DNA from: Achromobacter sp. B7
Lineage (GTDB): Bacteria > Pseudomonadota > Gammaproteobacteria > Burkholderiales > Burkholderiaceae_B
NCBI RefSeq assembly: GCF_003600685.1
Contig: NZ_CP032084.1
Coordinates: 1,488,001-1,552,000, forward strand
Length of the DNA: 64,000 nucleotides
Direction: 5' to 3'
Shown: positions 24,570-35,381 of the stretch, in pieces
How positions within the stretch are numbered: position 1 is the first letter of the stretch
Layout: every line of letters begins with the position of its first letter
Notes under the pieces: generated by a model
The model's input: only the letters and a program-made list of their open reading frames with translations
Database searches by the model: none
Told to the model about the DNA's origin: nothing
Translations under genes and position numbers: made by a program

Positions 24570-25244
24570 TCAGCGCACGTCGCTGGGCAGCAACGGTTGG
24601 ATGGCGGCCCAGAGCTCTTCCGGGGTATTGGCGCAGGTTTCGGCCTGCCAGCTGATGATGTCGTCGTCTTCGCCCACGTACCCGTACGCGGCTGCCACGG
24701 CGGGCATGCCTGCGGCGTGCGCCGCCTGAATATCGCGAAGGTCGTCGCCCACGTAGACGCAGCGGTCCGTGGCAAACCCGGCTTCACGAGCCGCATGTTG
24801 CAGGGGCAGCGGGTGCGGCTTGGCGTGGGCGGTGGTGTCGCCGCAGACCAGCACGGCGCTGTCGCGGGTCAGATCCAGGAACTCGACGATGGGCAGCGTC
24901 AGATACGTCACTTTATTGGTGACGATGCCCCACGACAGGCCGCGTTCGCGAATATTCGCCAGCAATTGCTCGATGCCGGGAAACAGCTTGCTGTGCACCG
25001 TGGAGCTGGCCGCGTAGTCTTCCAGGAACTGGAGGCGGGTCGGCTCGTAATCCGGATCGCCGGGCGCCAGGTCCAGCGCCACCCGAAGCAGGCCACGCGC
25101 GCCTTGCGACGCTACCGGACGCAAGGCTTCATACGGCATGGGCTCCAGGCCGCGACGCGTGCGCTGCTGGTTGGCGGCGGCGGCCAGGTCGGGGGCGGTG
25201 TCGGCCAGGGTGCCGTCGAAATCAAACAGGATCAGGGCGCTCAT
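24570..25244 (-). CDS. gph: phosphoglycolate phosphatase, HAD superfamily
   Basis: 224 residues. HAD motif [10 protein letters not shown] lies at the start with both catalytic aspartates, motif II is IVTNK, and motif III/IV are [10 protein letters not shown] and [13 protein letters not shown] helical cap lies between residues 15 and 80. It dephosphorylates 2-phosphoglycolate, mainly formed from 3'-phosphoglycolate ends during DNA repair. The start overlaps the ubiG stop by four bases (ATGA). The ubiG-gph pair is conserved in betaproteobacteria. Related HAD enzymes such as MupP are hard to separate by sequence, so substrate assignment is moderately certain. Confidence 0.87.
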   Translation of the reverse strand: MSALILFDFDGTLADTAPDLAAAANQQRTRRGLEPMPYEALRPVASQGARGLLRVALDLAPGDPDYEPTRLQFLEDYAASSTVHSKLFPGIEQLLANIRERGLSWGIVTNKVTYLTLPIVEFLDLTRDSAVLVCGDTTAHAKPHPLPLQHAAREAGFATDRCVYVGDDLRDIQAAHAAGMPAVAAAYGYVGEDDDIISWQAETCANTPEELWAAIQPLLPSDVR

Positions 25245-25969
25245 TTGCGGGTAGCCATCAGGTAGTTGACCGAGGTGTCGGACGACAGCGAGTAGATCTG
25301 CGTAATCGGGTTGTATTCCATGCCACGCATGCTGACCGGCTCAAGCTGGGCAGCGCGGGCGGCGGCGGACAGTTCGCTGGGCTTGATGAACTGGTCGTAG
25401 CTGTGCGTGCCACGCGGCAGCAGTCGCAGAACATATTCGGCGCCAATGATAGCGAAGAGGAAGGCCTTGGCGTTGCGATTCAGTGTCGAAAAGAACACCC
25501 AGCCGCCCGGTTTGACCAGCGTTGAGCAGGCGCGCACGATGGACGCCGGGTCCGGCACGTGTTCCAGCATTTCCATGCAGGTGACCACGTCGTACTGCCC
25601 GGGCTGTTCGACAGCCAACTCTTCAACCGGCACGTTGCGATATTCCACCTTTACGCCCGATTCCAATCCGTGCAAGCGAGCCACTTTAAGGGACTTGTCC
25701 GCCAGGTCGATACCCGTGACTTCCGCGCCGCCGCGCGCCATGGCTTCAGCCAGGATGCCTCCGCCGCAACCGACGTCCAGCACTTTCTTGCCCGCCAGGT
25801 TGCCCGCACATTCCTGAATCCATTCCAGCCGTAGCGGGTTGATGGCATGCAGCGGCTTGAACTCGCTTTCGGGATCCCACCAGCGGCTGGCCAGGGCGCT
25901 GAACTTGTCCAGTTCGGCTTGGTCGGCGTTGACGGCAGGGCGGTCGGAGTCGTGAATTTGCGTGGTCAT
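25241..25969 (-). CDS. ubiG: ubiquinone O-methyltransferase UbiG
   Basis: 242 residues. Class I SAM-dependent methyltransferase with motif [20 protein letters not shown], acidic GIDLADKSL, and the UbiG signatures [20 protein letters not shown] and [10 protein letters not shown]. It methylates the ring hydroxyls at two steps of ubiquinone synthesis, 2-polyprenyl-6-hydroxyphenol and 3-demethylubiquinol, at the inner membrane face. Start [17 protein letters not shown]. Transcribed with gph on the minus strand, downstream of ompA but separated from it by a strong terminator. Confidence 0.96.
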   Translation of the reverse strand: MTTQIHDSDRPAVNADQAELDKFSALASRWWDPESEFKPLHAINPLRLEWIQECAGNLAGKKVLDVGCGGGILAEAMARGGAEVTGIDLADKSLKVARLHGLESGVKVEYRNVPVEELAVEQPGQYDVVTCMEMLEHVPDPASIVRACSTLVKPGGWVFFSTLNRNAKAFLFAIIGAEYVLRLLPRGTHSYDQFIKPSELSAAARAAQLEPVSMRGMEYNPITQIYSLSSDTSVNYLMATRK

Positions 25970-26073
25970 GGGAAGGTCCAGCGAAAGGCGACGCTATATA
26001 TATAGAGGGGCGGCTCACGCGCAAGGGCGAGGCAAGCCGCAGGCCATGGCACCAAGCTAGTGCATGACGGGCG

Positions 26074-26101
26074 AAAAAAAGGGCCTCGCTATGCGAGGCC
26101 C
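26074..26101 (-). terminator. intrinsic terminator of ompA
   Basis: On the minus strand GGGCCTCGC-ATA-GCGAGGCCC is followed by seven T residues. Perfect 9-bp stem, 3-base loop, 22 bases after the ompA stop codon. It separates ompA from ubiG-gph. Confidence 0.95.
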
Positions 26102-26123
26102 CTTATTGTAGCTAGTCCGGCAA

Positions 26124-26705
26124 TTACTTGCGGCTACCCACGATTTCGATTTCAACGCGACGGTTTTGGGCGCGGCCCTCTTTCGTCTTGTTGGAAGCGA
26201 TCGGGTTCGACTCGCCCTTACCTTCCGTGTAGATACGGTTGGGGTCGATACCCTTGCTGACCAGGTAGGTCTTGACCGAAGCGGCGCGGCGCTCGGACAG
26301 CTTCTGGTTGTAGGCGTCAGTACCGATCGAATCGGTGTGGCCAACAGCAATGATGGTTTCCAGCTCGATACCGCGAGCTTGCTGGGCGACTTGATCCAGC
26401 AGCTGACGACCTTCGGGCTTCAGGGTCGACTTGTCGAAGTCGAAGAACGTGTCAGCATTGAACACGACCTTTGCCGCCATCGGGGCCGGCTTCGCCTTCT
26501 GTTGTGCAACCGGGACACCGTCGCAACCGGGGATACCGGTGGCAGGGGTCCAGAAAGCATCGCGCCAGCACAGTTCGTTCGTACCGTTTTTCCAAACGTT
26601 ACCGAACGGGTTGCGCCAGTTGTCCACGGTTTGCGCGGAAGCTACACCAGAGGCCGTGACGGCGGCGAAGGCGAGCGCCAGAGCGAATTTGGAGGGTTTG
26701 TTCAT
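26124..26705 (-). CDS. ompA: OmpA family outer-membrane protein
   Basis: 193 residues, short for OmpA but normal for the Bordetella/Achromobacter type, which lacks the full eight-strand barrel. A signal peptide (cleavage after GVASA) is followed by a short linker with two cysteines (NELCWRDAF, IPGCDGV) and a carboxyl OmpA domain (about 80-190) with NADTFFDFDKSTLKPEG, VGHTDSIGTDAYN and LSERRAASVKTYL, which bind diaminopimelate in peptidoglycan. It anchors the outer membrane to the cell wall. GAGGAG stands seven bases before the start. A good promoter and a terminator frame it as a single-gene unit. Confidence 0.94.
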   Translation of the reverse strand: MNKPSKFALALAFAAVTASGVASAQTVDNWRNPFGNVWKNGTNELCWRDAFWTPATGIPGCDGVPVAQQKAKPAPMAAKVVFNADTFFDFDKSTLKPEGRQLLDQVAQQARGIELETIIAVGHTDSIGTDAYNQKLSERRAASVKTYLVSKGIDPNRIYTEGKGESNPIASNKTKEGRAQNRRVEIEIVGSRK

Positions 26706-27118
26706 GTTTCTCCTCGTTGAGCTTGAAGCTGGATAAGTGACTCGCAGCGAACCCCCGCCGCATATCAGGAAAACGGGGCCAGTATAGCAACGCCAAGAGC
26801 TGGTTCAAAGGATTAGCTACTGGGTTTCCTGCGTGCTGGAAACAATCTTAAGGCATTTGGGCACCTTTGGCTTCCCTGGAGAGGCGCATTAATGCTGGAT
26901 ACGGCGTTTTCGGCGCTCGTTCGGTTTTCCATGTTGGTTTTTGACAACAGGGGCGGAGGGCGTGGCCCGGCGGTCCAAGGACCTGTCCGACCGGCCACCC
27001 GGGCCGACGCCTTGCGGCACACCGCAAGCAAGCCGGGCAAACGGGAACGGAATCGAATGATAGAATTTCCTGTTTACCCGGCCCGGGTTCCTCCTTACAC
27101 GATTCTGTCGTTATATAT
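26706..27118. other. 413-bp divergent ompA-gyrA region
   Basis: Contains the ompA promoter (26781-26808) and leader on the minus strand, and the gyrA promoter and leader on the plus strand. A TAGAAT at 27061-27066 is the best gyrA -10 candidate, with a poor -35. No credible small gene was seen between 26811 and 27118. Confidence 0.6.
26781..26808 (-). promoter_or_regulatory. sigma70-type promoter of ompA
   Basis: On the minus strand, -35 TTGAAC and -10 TATACT are separated by 16 bases, and initiation would fall about 70 bases before the ompA start. Both elements are near consensus, fitting a highly expressed envelope protein. Confidence 0.72.
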
Positions 27119-29803
27119 ATGGATTCCTTTGCCAAGGAGACGCTTCCGGTTTCGCTGGAAGAAGAGATGCGCCGCAGTTACCTCGATTACGCAATGAGCG
27201 TGATCGTTGGGCGGGCGCTACCGGATGTGCGGGATGGGCTCAAGCCCGTCCACCGGCGCGTGCTCTACGCGATGCATGAGCTGAACAACGATTGGAACCG
27301 CGCTTACAAGAAGTCGGCGCGTATCGTCGGGGATGTAATCGGTAAATACCACCCCCACGGTGACCAATCCGTGTACGACACCATCGTCCGCATGGCGCAG
27401 GATTTCTCCATGCGCTACATGCTTGTGGACGGCCAAGGTAACTTCGGCTCCATCGACGGCGATAACGCCGCAGCGATGCGGTACACCGAAATCCGCCTGG
27501 CGAAGATCGCCCACGAGCTGCTGGCCGACATCGACCAGGAGACGGTGGACTTCGGCCCCAACTATGACGGCAGCGAACAAGAACCGCTGCTGTTGCCTTC
27601 GCGCCTGCCCAACCTGCTGGTGAACGGCAGCTCTGGCATTGCCGTGGGCATGGCCACCAATATCCCGCCGCACAACTTGCAGGAAGTGGTCGACGGCTGC
27701 CTGTACTGCCTGCGCAATCCGGCCTGCACGGTCGATGAACTCATCGAGATCATCCCGGCGCCGGACTTCCCCACGGGCGGCATCATTTACGGCATGTCCG
27801 GCGTGCGCGAGGGTTATCGCACGGGTCGCGGTCGCGTCATCATGCGCGCCAAGACGCACTTCGAAGACATGGAAAAGGGCAACCGCCAAGCCATCGTCAT
27901 CGACGCCATCCCCTACCAGGTCAACAAGAAGACGCTGCAGGAACGTATCGCCGAACTCGTCAACGACAAGAAGATCGAAGGCATCTCCGATATTCGCGAC
28001 GAGTCCGACAAGGACGGCATGCGCCTGGTCATCGAGCTCAAGCGCGGTGAAGTGCCCGAGGTTGTGCTGAACAACCTGTACAAGAATACGCAGTTGCAAG
28101 ACACCTTCGGGATGAACCTGGTGGCACTGGTCGATGGCCAGCCGCGCCTGCTCAACCTGAAGCAGATGATCGACTACTTCCTGCAGCATCGCCGCGAAGT
28201 GGTCACGCGCCGCACGGTGTTCCAGTTGCGCAAGGCTCGCGAACGCGGCCACGTGCTGGAAGGCCTGGCCGTTGCGCTGGCAAACATCGACGACTTCATC
28301 ACGATCATCAAGGCCGCGCCGACGCCTCCCGTCGCGCGCCAGGAATTGATGGCCAAATCGTGGGATTCGTCGCTGGTTCGCGACATGCTCTCGCGCGCCG
28401 ATGGCGACACGCCGGGAGGCCGCGCGGCCTTCCGTCCGGATGACCTGGGCGACGAGTTCGGTCTTCAAGGCGACGGCCTGTACCGTCTGAGCGACACGCA
28501 AGCTCAGGAAATCCTGAACATGCGCCTGCAACGCCTGACCGGGCTTGAGCAGGACAAGATCGTTGGCGAATACAAGGACATCATGTCCACCATCGCCGAC
28601 CTGCTCGACATCCTCGCACGCCCCGAGCGCATCACGACCATCATCAGCGACGAGCTTCAGGCCATCAAGGCCGAATTCTCGACGAACACGAAGGATTCGC
28701 GCCGATCGGAAATCGAACTGAACGCGACCGAGCTCGACACCGAAGACCTGATCACGCCGACCGACATGGTCGTGACCCTGTCGCACGGTGGCTACATCAA
28801 GAGCCAGCCGCTGTCCGAATACCGTTCGCAAAAGCGCGGTGGACGCGGCAAGCAAGCCACGGCGATGAAGGAAAACGACTGGATCGACCAGCTGTTCATC
28901 GCGAACACGCACGATTACCTCCTGTGCTTCTCGAATCGTGGCCGTGTGTACTGGCTGAAGGTCTGGGAAGTGCCGCAAGGCACGCGCAACTCGCGCGGCA
29001 AGCCGATCGTCAACATGTTCCCGCTGGCTGATGGCGAGAAGGTCACGGTGGTGCTCCCGGTCAAGGAATTCAGCGAAGATCACTACGTCTTCATGGCGAC
29101 CTCGCGCGGTACGGTCAAGAAGACCCCGCTATCCGACTTCTCCAACCCGCGCAAGGCCGGCATCATTGCCGTGGACCTTGACGACGGCGACTACCTCATC
29201 GGCGCCGACCTCACGGACGGCAAGCACGACGTCATGCTGTTCTCGGATTCGGGCAAGGCCGTGCGCTTTGACGAAAACGACGTCCGTCCGATGGGCCGCA
29301 ACGCCCGCGGCGTACGCGGCATGATGCTGGAAGAAACGCAGACCGTCATCGCGCTGCTGGTGGCCGGCGACGAAACGCAGACCGTGCTGACCGCAACCGA
29401 AAACGGTTACGGCAAGCGCACCCCGATCGGCGAATACACCCGCCACGGCCGTGGCACCAAGGGCATGATCGCCATTCAGACCACCTCGCGTAACGGCAAG
29501 GTGGTGGGCGCGGTGCTGGTCAACCCGACCGACGAAATCATGTTGATCACCACCGGCGGTGTGCTGGTGCGTACCCGTGTCGCGGAAATCCGCGAAATGG
29601 GCCGCGCCACGCAGGGCGTCACGCTGATCAACGTTGACGACGGCAGCACGCTGTCCGGCGTGCGTCGTGTTGTGGAAAGCGACGCGGACGACGACGGCGA
29701 ACTGGACGACGACGTCCAGGCCGAAGACGGTCAGGCGGAAGGCGGCGACGATAGCAACGGCGCAGCGGACTCGACGGATTCGACGGAACCTACGGAGCAA
29801 TAA
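27119..29803 (+). CDS. gyrA: DNA gyrase subunit A
   Basis: 894 residues. GyrA cleaves and rejoins DNA; with GyrB it introduces negative supercoils. The catalytic tyrosine is Tyr122 in [10 protein letters not shown], and numbering matches E. coli. The quinolone-determining region reads [10 protein letters not shown], with Gln at 83 and Asp at 87. The carboxyl pinwheel has the GyrA box QKRGGRGK, followed by an acidic tail (about 845-894). No Shine-Dalgarno motif precedes the ATG, but the start aligns with the family. The stop TAA shares a base with the serC ATG, so it heads the amino acid supraoperon. Confidence 0.98.
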   Translation: MDSFAKETLPVSLEEEMRRSYLDYAMSVIVGRALPDVRDGLKPVHRRVLYAMHELNNDWNRAYKKSARIVGDVIGKYHPHGDQSVYDTIVRMAQDFSMRYMLVDGQGNFGSIDGDNAAAMRYTEIRLAKIAHELLADIDQETVDFGPNYDGSEQEPLLLPSRLPNLLVNGSSGIAVGMATNIPPHNLQEVVDGCLYCLRNPACTVDELIEIIPAPDFPTGGIIYGMSGVREGYRTGRGRVIMRAKTHFEDMEKGNRQAIVIDAIPYQVNKKTLQERIAELVNDKKIEGISDIRDESDKDGMRLVIELKRGEVPEVVLNNLYKNTQLQDTFGMNLVALVDGQPRLLNLKQMIDYFLQHRREVVTRRTVFQLRKARERGHVLEGLAVALANIDDFITIIKAAPTPPVARQELMAKSWDSSLVRDMLSRADGDTPGGRAAFRPDDLGDEFGLQGDGLYRLSDTQAQEILNMRLQRLTGLEQDKIVGEYKDIMSTIADLLDILARPERITTIISDELQAIKAEFSTNTKDSRRSEIELNATELDTEDLITPTDMVVTLSHGGYIKSQPLSEYRSQKRGGRGKQATAMKENDWIDQLFIANTHDYLLCFSNRGRVYWLKVWEVPQGTRNSRGKPIVNMFPLADGEKVTVVLPVKEFSEDHYVFMATSRGTVKKTPLSDFSNPRKAGIIAVDLDDGDYLIGADLTDGKHDVMLFSDSGKAVRFDENDVRPMGRNARGVRGMMLEETQTVIALLVAGDETQTVLTATENGYGKRTPIGEYTRHGRGTKGMIAIQTTSRNGKVVGAVLVNPTDEIMLITTGGVLVRTRVAEIREMGRATQGVTLINVDDGSTLSGVRRVVESDADDDGELDDDVQAEDGQAEGGDDSNGAADSTDSTEPTEQ

Positions 29804-30933
29804 TGGCCCGCCCCTGGAACTTCTCGGCAGGCCCCTCGGCCTTGCCCGAGGTGGTATTGCAGCAAGCAGCAGCTGAGATGCTGGATTGGCATGGCAGTGG
29901 CATGTCGGTGATGGAAATGTCCCATCGCGGCAAGCACTTCGTGCAGATCTGCGACGAAGCCGAATCCGATTTGCGCGATCTGCTGGGCTTGCCCGCTGAT
30001 TACGCGGTCATGTTCATGCAAGGCGGGGGTTCCGGGGAGAACGCCATCGTCCCCATGAATCTCATGGGGCGCCGCGGCACGCCGGCCGCCGACTTCGTCG
30101 TGACGGGCCATTGGTCCAAGCGTTCGTACAAGGAAGCGGCTCGCTACGGCAGCACCCACGTGGCGGCCAGCAGCGAGCAAGCCATCCAGCTGGATGGCCG
30201 CGAGCAGGCGCCGTTGACCTGGGTGCCGCCGGTCGACACCTGGAACGTGCGCCAGGAATCGGCCTACCTGCATCTTTGCAGCAACGAAACGATTGGCGGC
30301 GTCGAGTTCATGGACTGGCCCGACACCGCCGCGCTGGGCGCGCCCGATGTGCCACTGGTGGTGGATGCGTCGTCGCATTTCCTGTCCCGGCCCATGGACA
30401 TCACGCGCTGCGGCATGGTGTATGCCGGCGCGCAGAAAAACGCAGGCCCGGCAGGCGTGACCATGGTCATCGCCCGCCGCGACCTGATCGGCCACGCCTT
30501 GCCCATCTGCCCGTCGGCGTTCGACTACGCCAACGTGGCCGCCGAACATTCGCGCTACAACACGCCGCCTACCTTCGCGATCTATGTCGCGGGCCTGGTG
30601 TTCAAGTGGGTCAAGGCCAACGGCGGCGTGGCGGGCATGGAAGCCGCCAACAAGGCCAAGGCCGATCTGCTGTACGGCTACCTGGACAGCAGTGGGTTCT
30701 ACCGCAATCCCATTCACGCGCCCGTGCGTTCGCGCATGAACGTGCCGTTTGTGCTGCGCGACGAATCGCTCAACGACACCTTCCTGCAAGGCGCCGATGC
30801 GGCGGGGCTGACCCAGCTGAAGGGTCACAAGAGCGTGGGCGGCATGCGCGCGTCCATCTACAACGCCGTACCTCTTGCGGGGGTTGAAGCGTTGGTCGAG
30901 TACCTGAAGGAATTCGAGCGCCGCTATGGATGA
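29803..30933 (+). CDS. serC: phosphoserine aminotransferase
   Basis: 376 residues. SerC makes 3-phosphoserine from 3-phosphohydroxypyruvate and glutamate, and serves pyridoxal phosphate synthesis with 4-phosphohydroxythreonine. The start [20 protein letters not shown] is characteristic, and the PLP-binding lysine lies in [15 protein letters not shown]. The ATG overlaps the gyrA stop by one base and the gene overlaps pheA by eight bases, indicating tight translational coupling. In the pseudomonads the same order gyrA-serC-pheA is known. Confidence 0.97.
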   Translation: MARPWNFSAGPSALPEVVLQQAAAEMLDWHGSGMSVMEMSHRGKHFVQICDEAESDLRDLLGLPADYAVMFMQGGGSGENAIVPMNLMGRRGTPAADFVVTGHWSKRSYKEAARYGSTHVAASSEQAIQLDGREQAPLTWVPPVDTWNVRQESAYLHLCSNETIGGVEFMDWPDTAALGAPDVPLVVDASSHFLSRPMDITRCGMVYAGAQKNAGPAGVTMVIARRDLIGHALPICPSAFDYANVAAEHSRYNTPPTFAIYVAGLVFKWVKANGGVAGMEAANKAKADLLYGYLDSSGFYRNPIHAPVRSRMNVPFVLRDESLNDTFLQGADAAGLTQLKGHKSVGGMRASIYNAVPLAGVEALVEYLKEFERRYG

Positions 30934-32011
30934 AGACCTGCAACGCAAGTTGCGCCCCTTGCGCGAACGCATCGATGCGCTGGACGCGCAGATCCTCGAC
31001 CTGCTGTCGCAGCGCGCCCGCGCCGCACTGGAAGTCGGCGAAGCCAAGCACGCCGCACAAGCCGATGGCCCGGTGCTGCGCCCCGAGCGGGAGGCCGAAG
31101 TCATCCGCCGCTTGCAGCAGATCAACCCCGGCCCGTTTCCGAATGCGGGCGTGGCGTCGGTCTGGACCGAAATCATCTCGGCCTGCCGAGGCCTGGAACG
31201 CGGCATGACAGTTGCCTACCTGGGCCCGCAAGGTTCGTTTTCCGAGCAGGCGGCGCTGGAGCATTTTGGCCACGCCGTTCAGAAGCTGCCTTGCGCGTCG
31301 TTTGACGAGGTGTTTCGCGCCGTCGAGGGCGGGCAGGCCGATGTGGGCATGGTGCCGGTGGAAAACTCCACCGAGGGCGCCGTCAACCGCAGCCTGGATC
31401 TGCTGCTGAATACGCCGCTGACGATCCTGGGCGAGCGCTCGCTGGTGATCCGCCATTGCCTGATGTCGCAGTCGGGCACCATGGACGGCATCAAGACCAT
31501 TTCCGCGCACCCGCAAGCGCTGGCGCAGTGCCAGGGTTGGCTGACACGCAACTATCCCGATGTGGAACGGGTTGCCGCGTCCAGCAACTCCGAAGCGGCG
31601 CGCGCCTCGGCGGGCGACCCGACCATCGCGGCGATTGCCGGTGAAGTGGCCGCGCCCGCCTGGAATCTTCAAGTCATCGCGGCCGGCATTCAGGACGATC
31701 CGCACAACCGCACCCGGTTCTTGGCCATCGGCAATATCCAGCCGCTGGTCAGCGGCAAGGACAAGACCAGCCTGATCCTGGCCGTGCCCAACCGCGCCGG
31801 CGCCGTCTACGAAATGCTGGCGCCCCTGGCGGACAACGGCGTGTCGATGACCCGCTTCGAGTCGCGCCCCGCGCGCACCGGCCAGTGGGAATATTATTTT
31901 TACGTAGACGTCCTGGGTCATCGTAATGATCCGAACGTTCAGCGCGCGCTTGCCACGTTGCAGGCGCAGGTTGCCTACCTGAAGGTGCTGGGTTCGTACC
32001 CGGCGCCGTGA
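30926..32011 (+). CDS. pheA: bifunctional chorismate mutase / prephenate dehydratase (P-protein)
   Basis: 361 residues. Residues 1-90 are an AroQ-type chorismate mutase ([34 protein letters not shown]). Residues 95-275 are prephenate dehydratase ([36 protein letters not shown]). Residues 285-361 are an ACT domain with the phenylalanine-binding ESRP motif ([15 protein letters not shown]), so feedback inhibition by phenylalanine is expected. It converts chorismate to phenylpyruvate. Overlaps serC by eight bases; hisC follows after nine bases. Confidence 0.97.
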   Translation: MDEDLQRKLRPLRERIDALDAQILDLLSQRARAALEVGEAKHAAQADGPVLRPEREAEVIRRLQQINPGPFPNAGVASVWTEIISACRGLERGMTVAYLGPQGSFSEQAALEHFGHAVQKLPCASFDEVFRAVEGGQADVGMVPVENSTEGAVNRSLDLLLNTPLTILGERSLVIRHCLMSQSGTMDGIKTISAHPQALAQCQGWLTRNYPDVERVAASSNSEAARASAGDPTIAAIAGEVAAPAWNLQVIAAGIQDDPHNRTRFLAIGNIQPLVSGKDKTSLILAVPNRAGAVYEMLAPLADNGVSMTRFESRPARTGQWEYYFYVDVLGHRNDPNVQRALATLQAQVAYLKVLGSYPAP

Positions 32012-32020
32012 GCCCACACC

Positions 32021-33142
32021 ATGACCACCGCATCCAAGCCCCTCGTTGCCCCGGCGCACGTCAGCGCCATTGCGCCCTATCAGGCGGGCAAGCCCATTGA
32101 AGAACTGGCCCGTGAATTCGGGTTGGATCCGGCGGGCATCGTCAAGCTGGCCTCTAACGAAAACCCCTTGGGCATGCCCAAGTCGGCGCGCGCCGCGATG
32201 TTGGCCGCAGCCGAGTCCCTGGCGCGTTATCCGGACCCCAACGGCTTCGATCTGAAGGCCGCGCTGGCCGAACGCTATGGCGTGCCGATGAACTGGATCA
32301 CGTTGGGCAACGGCTCGAACGACATCCTGGAAATCGCGGCATTGGCGCTGCTGGAGCCGGGTTCGTCGGCCGTCTACGCGCAACATTCGTTTGCGGTCTA
32401 TCGGCTTGCCACGCAAGCGCGCGGTGCGCGTCACATCGTGGTGCCGGCAAAAGACTACGGTCATGACCTTGACGCCATGTTTGACGCCATTGCCGACGAC
32501 ACGCGCTTGCTGTTCATTGCCAACCCGAACAATCCCACCGGTACGTTCGTGCCTGGCGACAAGATTGCGTCTTTCCTGGAGCGCGTGCACGCCGCTCACG
32601 GCGATCGCGTCACCGTGGTGCTGGACGAGGCCTACAACGAATACCTGGATCCGGAATATCGCTTCGACAGCACCGCGCTGGCACGCCGTTTCCCGAACCT
32701 GATCATTTCTCGCACGTTCTCCAAGGCCTATGGGCTGGCGGGGTTGCGGGTGGGCTTTTCGGTGTCGCAACCGCCGTTGACTGACTTGCTTAATCGCGTG
32801 CGTCAGCCGTTCAACGTGAACACGTTGGCACAGGCAGCGGCGATCGCCGCCTTGGGCGATGCCGCCTACCTGGAAGAAGCCTACGCATCGAACAAGTCGG
32901 GCAAGGCGCAGCTTTGCACCGCCTTCGATCGGCTTGGGCTGCGCTATGTGCCCAGCTTCGGCAATTTCGTGCTGGTGCACGTGGGCGACGCGCCCCGCAT
33001 CAATCTGGAATTGCTTAAGCGTGGCGTAATCGTTCGTCCCGTCGCGGGCGATGGCCTGCCGGAATGGTTGCGTGTGTCGATCGGGCTGCCTGAAGAGAAC
33101 GCCCGCTTTATTGATGCCCTGACCGACATCCTGGCCACATGA
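32021..33142 (+). CDS. hisC: histidinol-phosphate / aromatic aminotransferase
   Basis: 373 residues, fold type I aminotransferase. The PLP lysine lies in SRTFSKAYGLAGLRVGF, with LASNENPLGMPKSAR and NPNNPTGTFV upstream. Located between pheA and tyrA, it probably supplies both histidinol-phosphate transamination and the last step of phenylalanine/tyrosine synthesis, as proposed for the hisHb gene in the same position of the pseudomonad supraoperon. It may be a second hisC besides one in the his operon, which cannot be checked here. Overlaps tyrA by four bases. Confidence 0.93.
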   Translation: MTTASKPLVAPAHVSAIAPYQAGKPIEELAREFGLDPAGIVKLASNENPLGMPKSARAAMLAAAESLARYPDPNGFDLKAALAERYGVPMNWITLGNGSNDILEIAALALLEPGSSAVYAQHSFAVYRLATQARGARHIVVPAKDYGHDLDAMFDAIADDTRLLFIANPNNPTGTFVPGDKIASFLERVHAAHGDRVTVVLDEAYNEYLDPEYRFDSTALARRFPNLIISRTFSKAYGLAGLRVGFSVSQPPLTDLLNRVRQPFNVNTLAQAAAIAALGDAAYLEEAYASNKSGKAQLCTAFDRLGLRYVPSFGNFVLVHVGDAPRINLELLKRGVIVRPVAGDGLPEWLRVSIGLPEENARFIDALTDILAT

Positions 33143-34041
33143 ACGACGCGTTACCTTCTTCCGATCAGGGGGCCGCTGGCCCCCTGATTCCTGTATTGGC
33201 CGTGGTGGGTGTGGGCTTGATCGGTGGTTCGTTTGCCGCCGCGCTGCGCCAGGCAGGGCAGGTAGGGCGCGTGCTGGGCGTGGGGCGTAACGCCGCATCG
33301 CTGGCGCGCGCTGTTGAGCTGGGACTGATCGACGAAGCGGTCAGCGCCGAAGATGCCGCCGCACGCGCGGATCTGGTTCTTCTATCCACACCGGTCGGTG
33401 GCCTGAAAAACGTGTTGTCGCGGATGCTTCCCCATCTGGGCGCCAACACCGTCGTCACCGATGCGGGCAGCACCAAGGCCGAAGTGGTCGATGCGGCGCG
33501 CCAAGCGTTGGGCGAGCAAATCGGGCGCTTCGTGCCGGGGCACCCGATTGCCGGCGCCGAGCGCACGGGCCCCGACGCCGCCGATGCCTCGCTGTATCGC
33601 GGCCGCACCGTCATCTTGACGCCGTTGCCGCAGAACAGCGCCGCGTCCATCGCGCTGGTGCGTCGTGCGTGGCAAGCCTGCGGCGCCAGCGTCATCGACA
33701 TGGACGCCGACGCGCACGACCGCGTGCTTGCGTCGGTCAGCCACCTGCCGCATCTGCTGTCCGCCGTCTATATGGAGCAGGTGGCCACGGCCGCCGATGC
33801 CCGCACGCGCCTTGAGCTGGCGGGTAGTGGGTTTCGCGATTTCACGCGCATCGCGGCGGGTTCGCCCGAGATGTGGCGCGATATCTTTTTATCCAATCGC
33901 GACGCGATGCTGGCCGAGCTTGCCGAGGTGCGCGCCGTGCTGGACCGAGCCGAACGCGCCATTGCCAATGGCGACGACGCGGCCTTGCTGGCTTTGCTGG
34001 ACACTGCGGCCCAGGCGCGCCGCAAGTGGCAACAGGAGTAA
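33139..34041 (+). CDS. tyrA: prephenate dehydrogenase
   Basis: 300 residues. Amino-terminal NAD(P)-binding motif [15 protein letters not shown], catalytic region [19 protein letters not shown], and a helical dimerisation domain. It oxidatively decarboxylates prephenate (or arogenate) on the route to tyrosine. There is no fused chorismate mutase and no ACT domain. In pseudomonads tyrA is fused to aroA; here the two are separate genes with only five bases between stop and start. The ATG overlaps the hisC stop by four bases. Confidence 0.95.
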   Translation: MNDALPSSDQGAAGPLIPVLAVVGVGLIGGSFAAALRQAGQVGRVLGVGRNAASLARAVELGLIDEAVSAEDAAARADLVLLSTPVGGLKNVLSRMLPHLGANTVVTDAGSTKAEVVDAARQALGEQIGRFVPGHPIAGAERTGPDAADASLYRGRTVILTPLPQNSAASIALVRRAWQACGASVIDMDADAHDRVLASVSHLPHLLSAVYMEQVATAADARTRLELAGSGFRDFTRIAAGSPEMWRDIFLSNRDAMLAELAEVRAVLDRAERAIANGDDAALLALLDTAAQARRKWQQE

Positions 34042-34046
34042 CTGAC

Positions 34047-35369
34047 ATGGGCGCTTTGCCTTATCTGGACCTGCCGCGCGTGCGGCAGGCGCACGGCGTA
34101 ATGGCCTTGCCCGGTTCAAAAAGCATTTCCAACCGCGTGTTGCTGTTGTCGGCCATCGCCGAAGGCAGCACGCTGATCACCGGGCTGCTGGATTCCGATG
34201 ACACGCGCGTCATGCTTGGGGCCTTGCGCCAATTGGGCGTGCAGGTGTCCGGCCTGGATGCCGGTCGCGTCACGGTAGAGGGCGTGCGTCGTTTCCCGGT
34301 GGAAAGCGCGGATCTTTTCATGGGCAATGCGGGCACTGCCATCCGTCCGCTGACCGCCGCGTTGGCGCTGATGGGCGGTGACTACCGACTGTCGGGCGTG
34401 CCGCGCATGCATGAACGGCCCATTGGTGATCTGGCGGATGCCCTGAATGCGCTGGGCGCCCGCATCGATTATCTGGGCCAGCCCGGCTATCCGCCGCTGC
34501 ATATCGGCCGCGGCCAGATCGCCGACGAGGCGGTTACGCGCGTGCAGGGCTCGGTTTCCAGTCAGTTCCTGACGGCCTTGTTGCTCGCCGCGCCGTTGCA
34601 GGCCGGCAGCAGTGGCAAGCCCGTGACCATCGAAGTGGTGGGCGAGCTGATCTCCAAGCCTTACATCGAAATCACGCTGAACCTGATGGCGCGGTTTGGC
34701 GTGCAGGTGCAGCGCGACGGCTGGAGCCGCTTCGTGATCGAAGGCGGGGCGGGCTACCGTAGCCCGGGCCAGATCGCGGTCGAAGGCGATGCCTCGACAG
34801 CGTCCTACTTTCTTGCGCTGGGCGCGATCGGCGGCGGCCCGTTGCGCGTGACCGGCGTGGGCGCGGACAGCATTCAGGGCGATGTCGCCTTCGCCGACAC
34901 GCTGGCGCAAATGGGCGCCACGGTCACCTACGGGCCCGATTGGATCGAGGTTGCCGGCGTAAGAGTGGCGGACGGGGCGCGTCTGAAGGCCTTCGACACC
35001 GACTTCAACCTGATTCCGGACGCGGCCATGACGGCTGCGGCGCTGGCCTTGTATGCCGACGGCCCTTGCCGGCTGCGTAACATCGGCAGCTGGCGCGTCA
35101 AGGAAACAGACCGCATCCATGCCATGCAAACCGAGCTTGAAAAGCTGGGGGCAACGGTGGAATCCGGGCCCGATTGGCTGCGGGTCATCCCACCGGCCCA
35201 GGACGCCTGGCGCGACGCGCACATCGGCACCTGGGACGATCACCGCATGGCCATGTGCTTTTCATTGGCGGCTTTCGGGCCCGCCGCCGTTCGAATTTTG
35301 GACCCGGGTTGCGTCAGCAAGACGTTCCCGGGTTATTTTGATGTTTACGCAAGCCTCGTGTCGGCCTAG
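34047..35369 (+). CDS. aroA: EPSP synthase (3-phosphoshikimate 1-carboxyvinyltransferase)
   Basis: 440 residues from the ATG at 34047, set by AGGAG at 34033-34037; longer upstream frames run inside tyrA. It joins shikimate-3-phosphate and phosphoenolpyruvate. Motifs: [29 protein letters not shown] (class I, with the Gly that class II enzymes change), [12 protein letters not shown] and [10 protein letters not shown]. By family knowledge class I enzymes are sensitive to glyphosate. Part of the supraoperon, followed by cmk after 12 bases. Confidence 0.97.
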   Translation: MGALPYLDLPRVRQAHGVMALPGSKSISNRVLLLSAIAEGSTLITGLLDSDDTRVMLGALRQLGVQVSGLDAGRVTVEGVRRFPVESADLFMGNAGTAIRPLTAALALMGGDYRLSGVPRMHERPIGDLADALNALGARIDYLGQPGYPPLHIGRGQIADEAVTRVQGSVSSQFLTALLLAAPLQAGSSGKPVTIEVVGELISKPYIEITLNLMARFGVQVQRDGWSRFVIEGGAGYRSPGQIAVEGDASTASYFLALGAIGGGPLRVTGVGADSIQGDVAFADTLAQMGATVTYGPDWIEVAGVRVADGARLKAFDTDFNLIPDAAMTAAALALYADGPCRLRNIGSWRVKETDRIHAMQTELEKLGATVESGPDWLRVIPPAQDAWRDAHIGTWDDHRMAMCFSLAAFGPAAVRILDPGCVSKTFPGYFDVYASLVSA

Positions 35370-35381
35370 CGCACTTTCACC

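Noticed and set aside
24215..24796. 193-codon minus-strand frame across the repeat array
   Set aside because: It overlaps gph in another frame and its product (RPVPIGV-type repeats) is simply translated tandem repeat.
26892..27197. Possible small gene between ompA and gyrA
   Set aside because: No ribosome-binding site, ends inside gyrA in another frame and the product shows no recognisable fold.
30770..33298. 842-codon minus-strand frame opposite serC, pheA and hisC
   Set aside because: Spans three recognised genes, has low-complexity His/Gln/Arg-rich sequence typical of antisense frames in high-G+C DNA, and no homologous motif.
33873..34046. Upstream start for aroA inside tyrA
   Set aside because: The extra residues are an out-of-frame reading of the end of tyrA, while AGGAG and the family N terminus support 34047.
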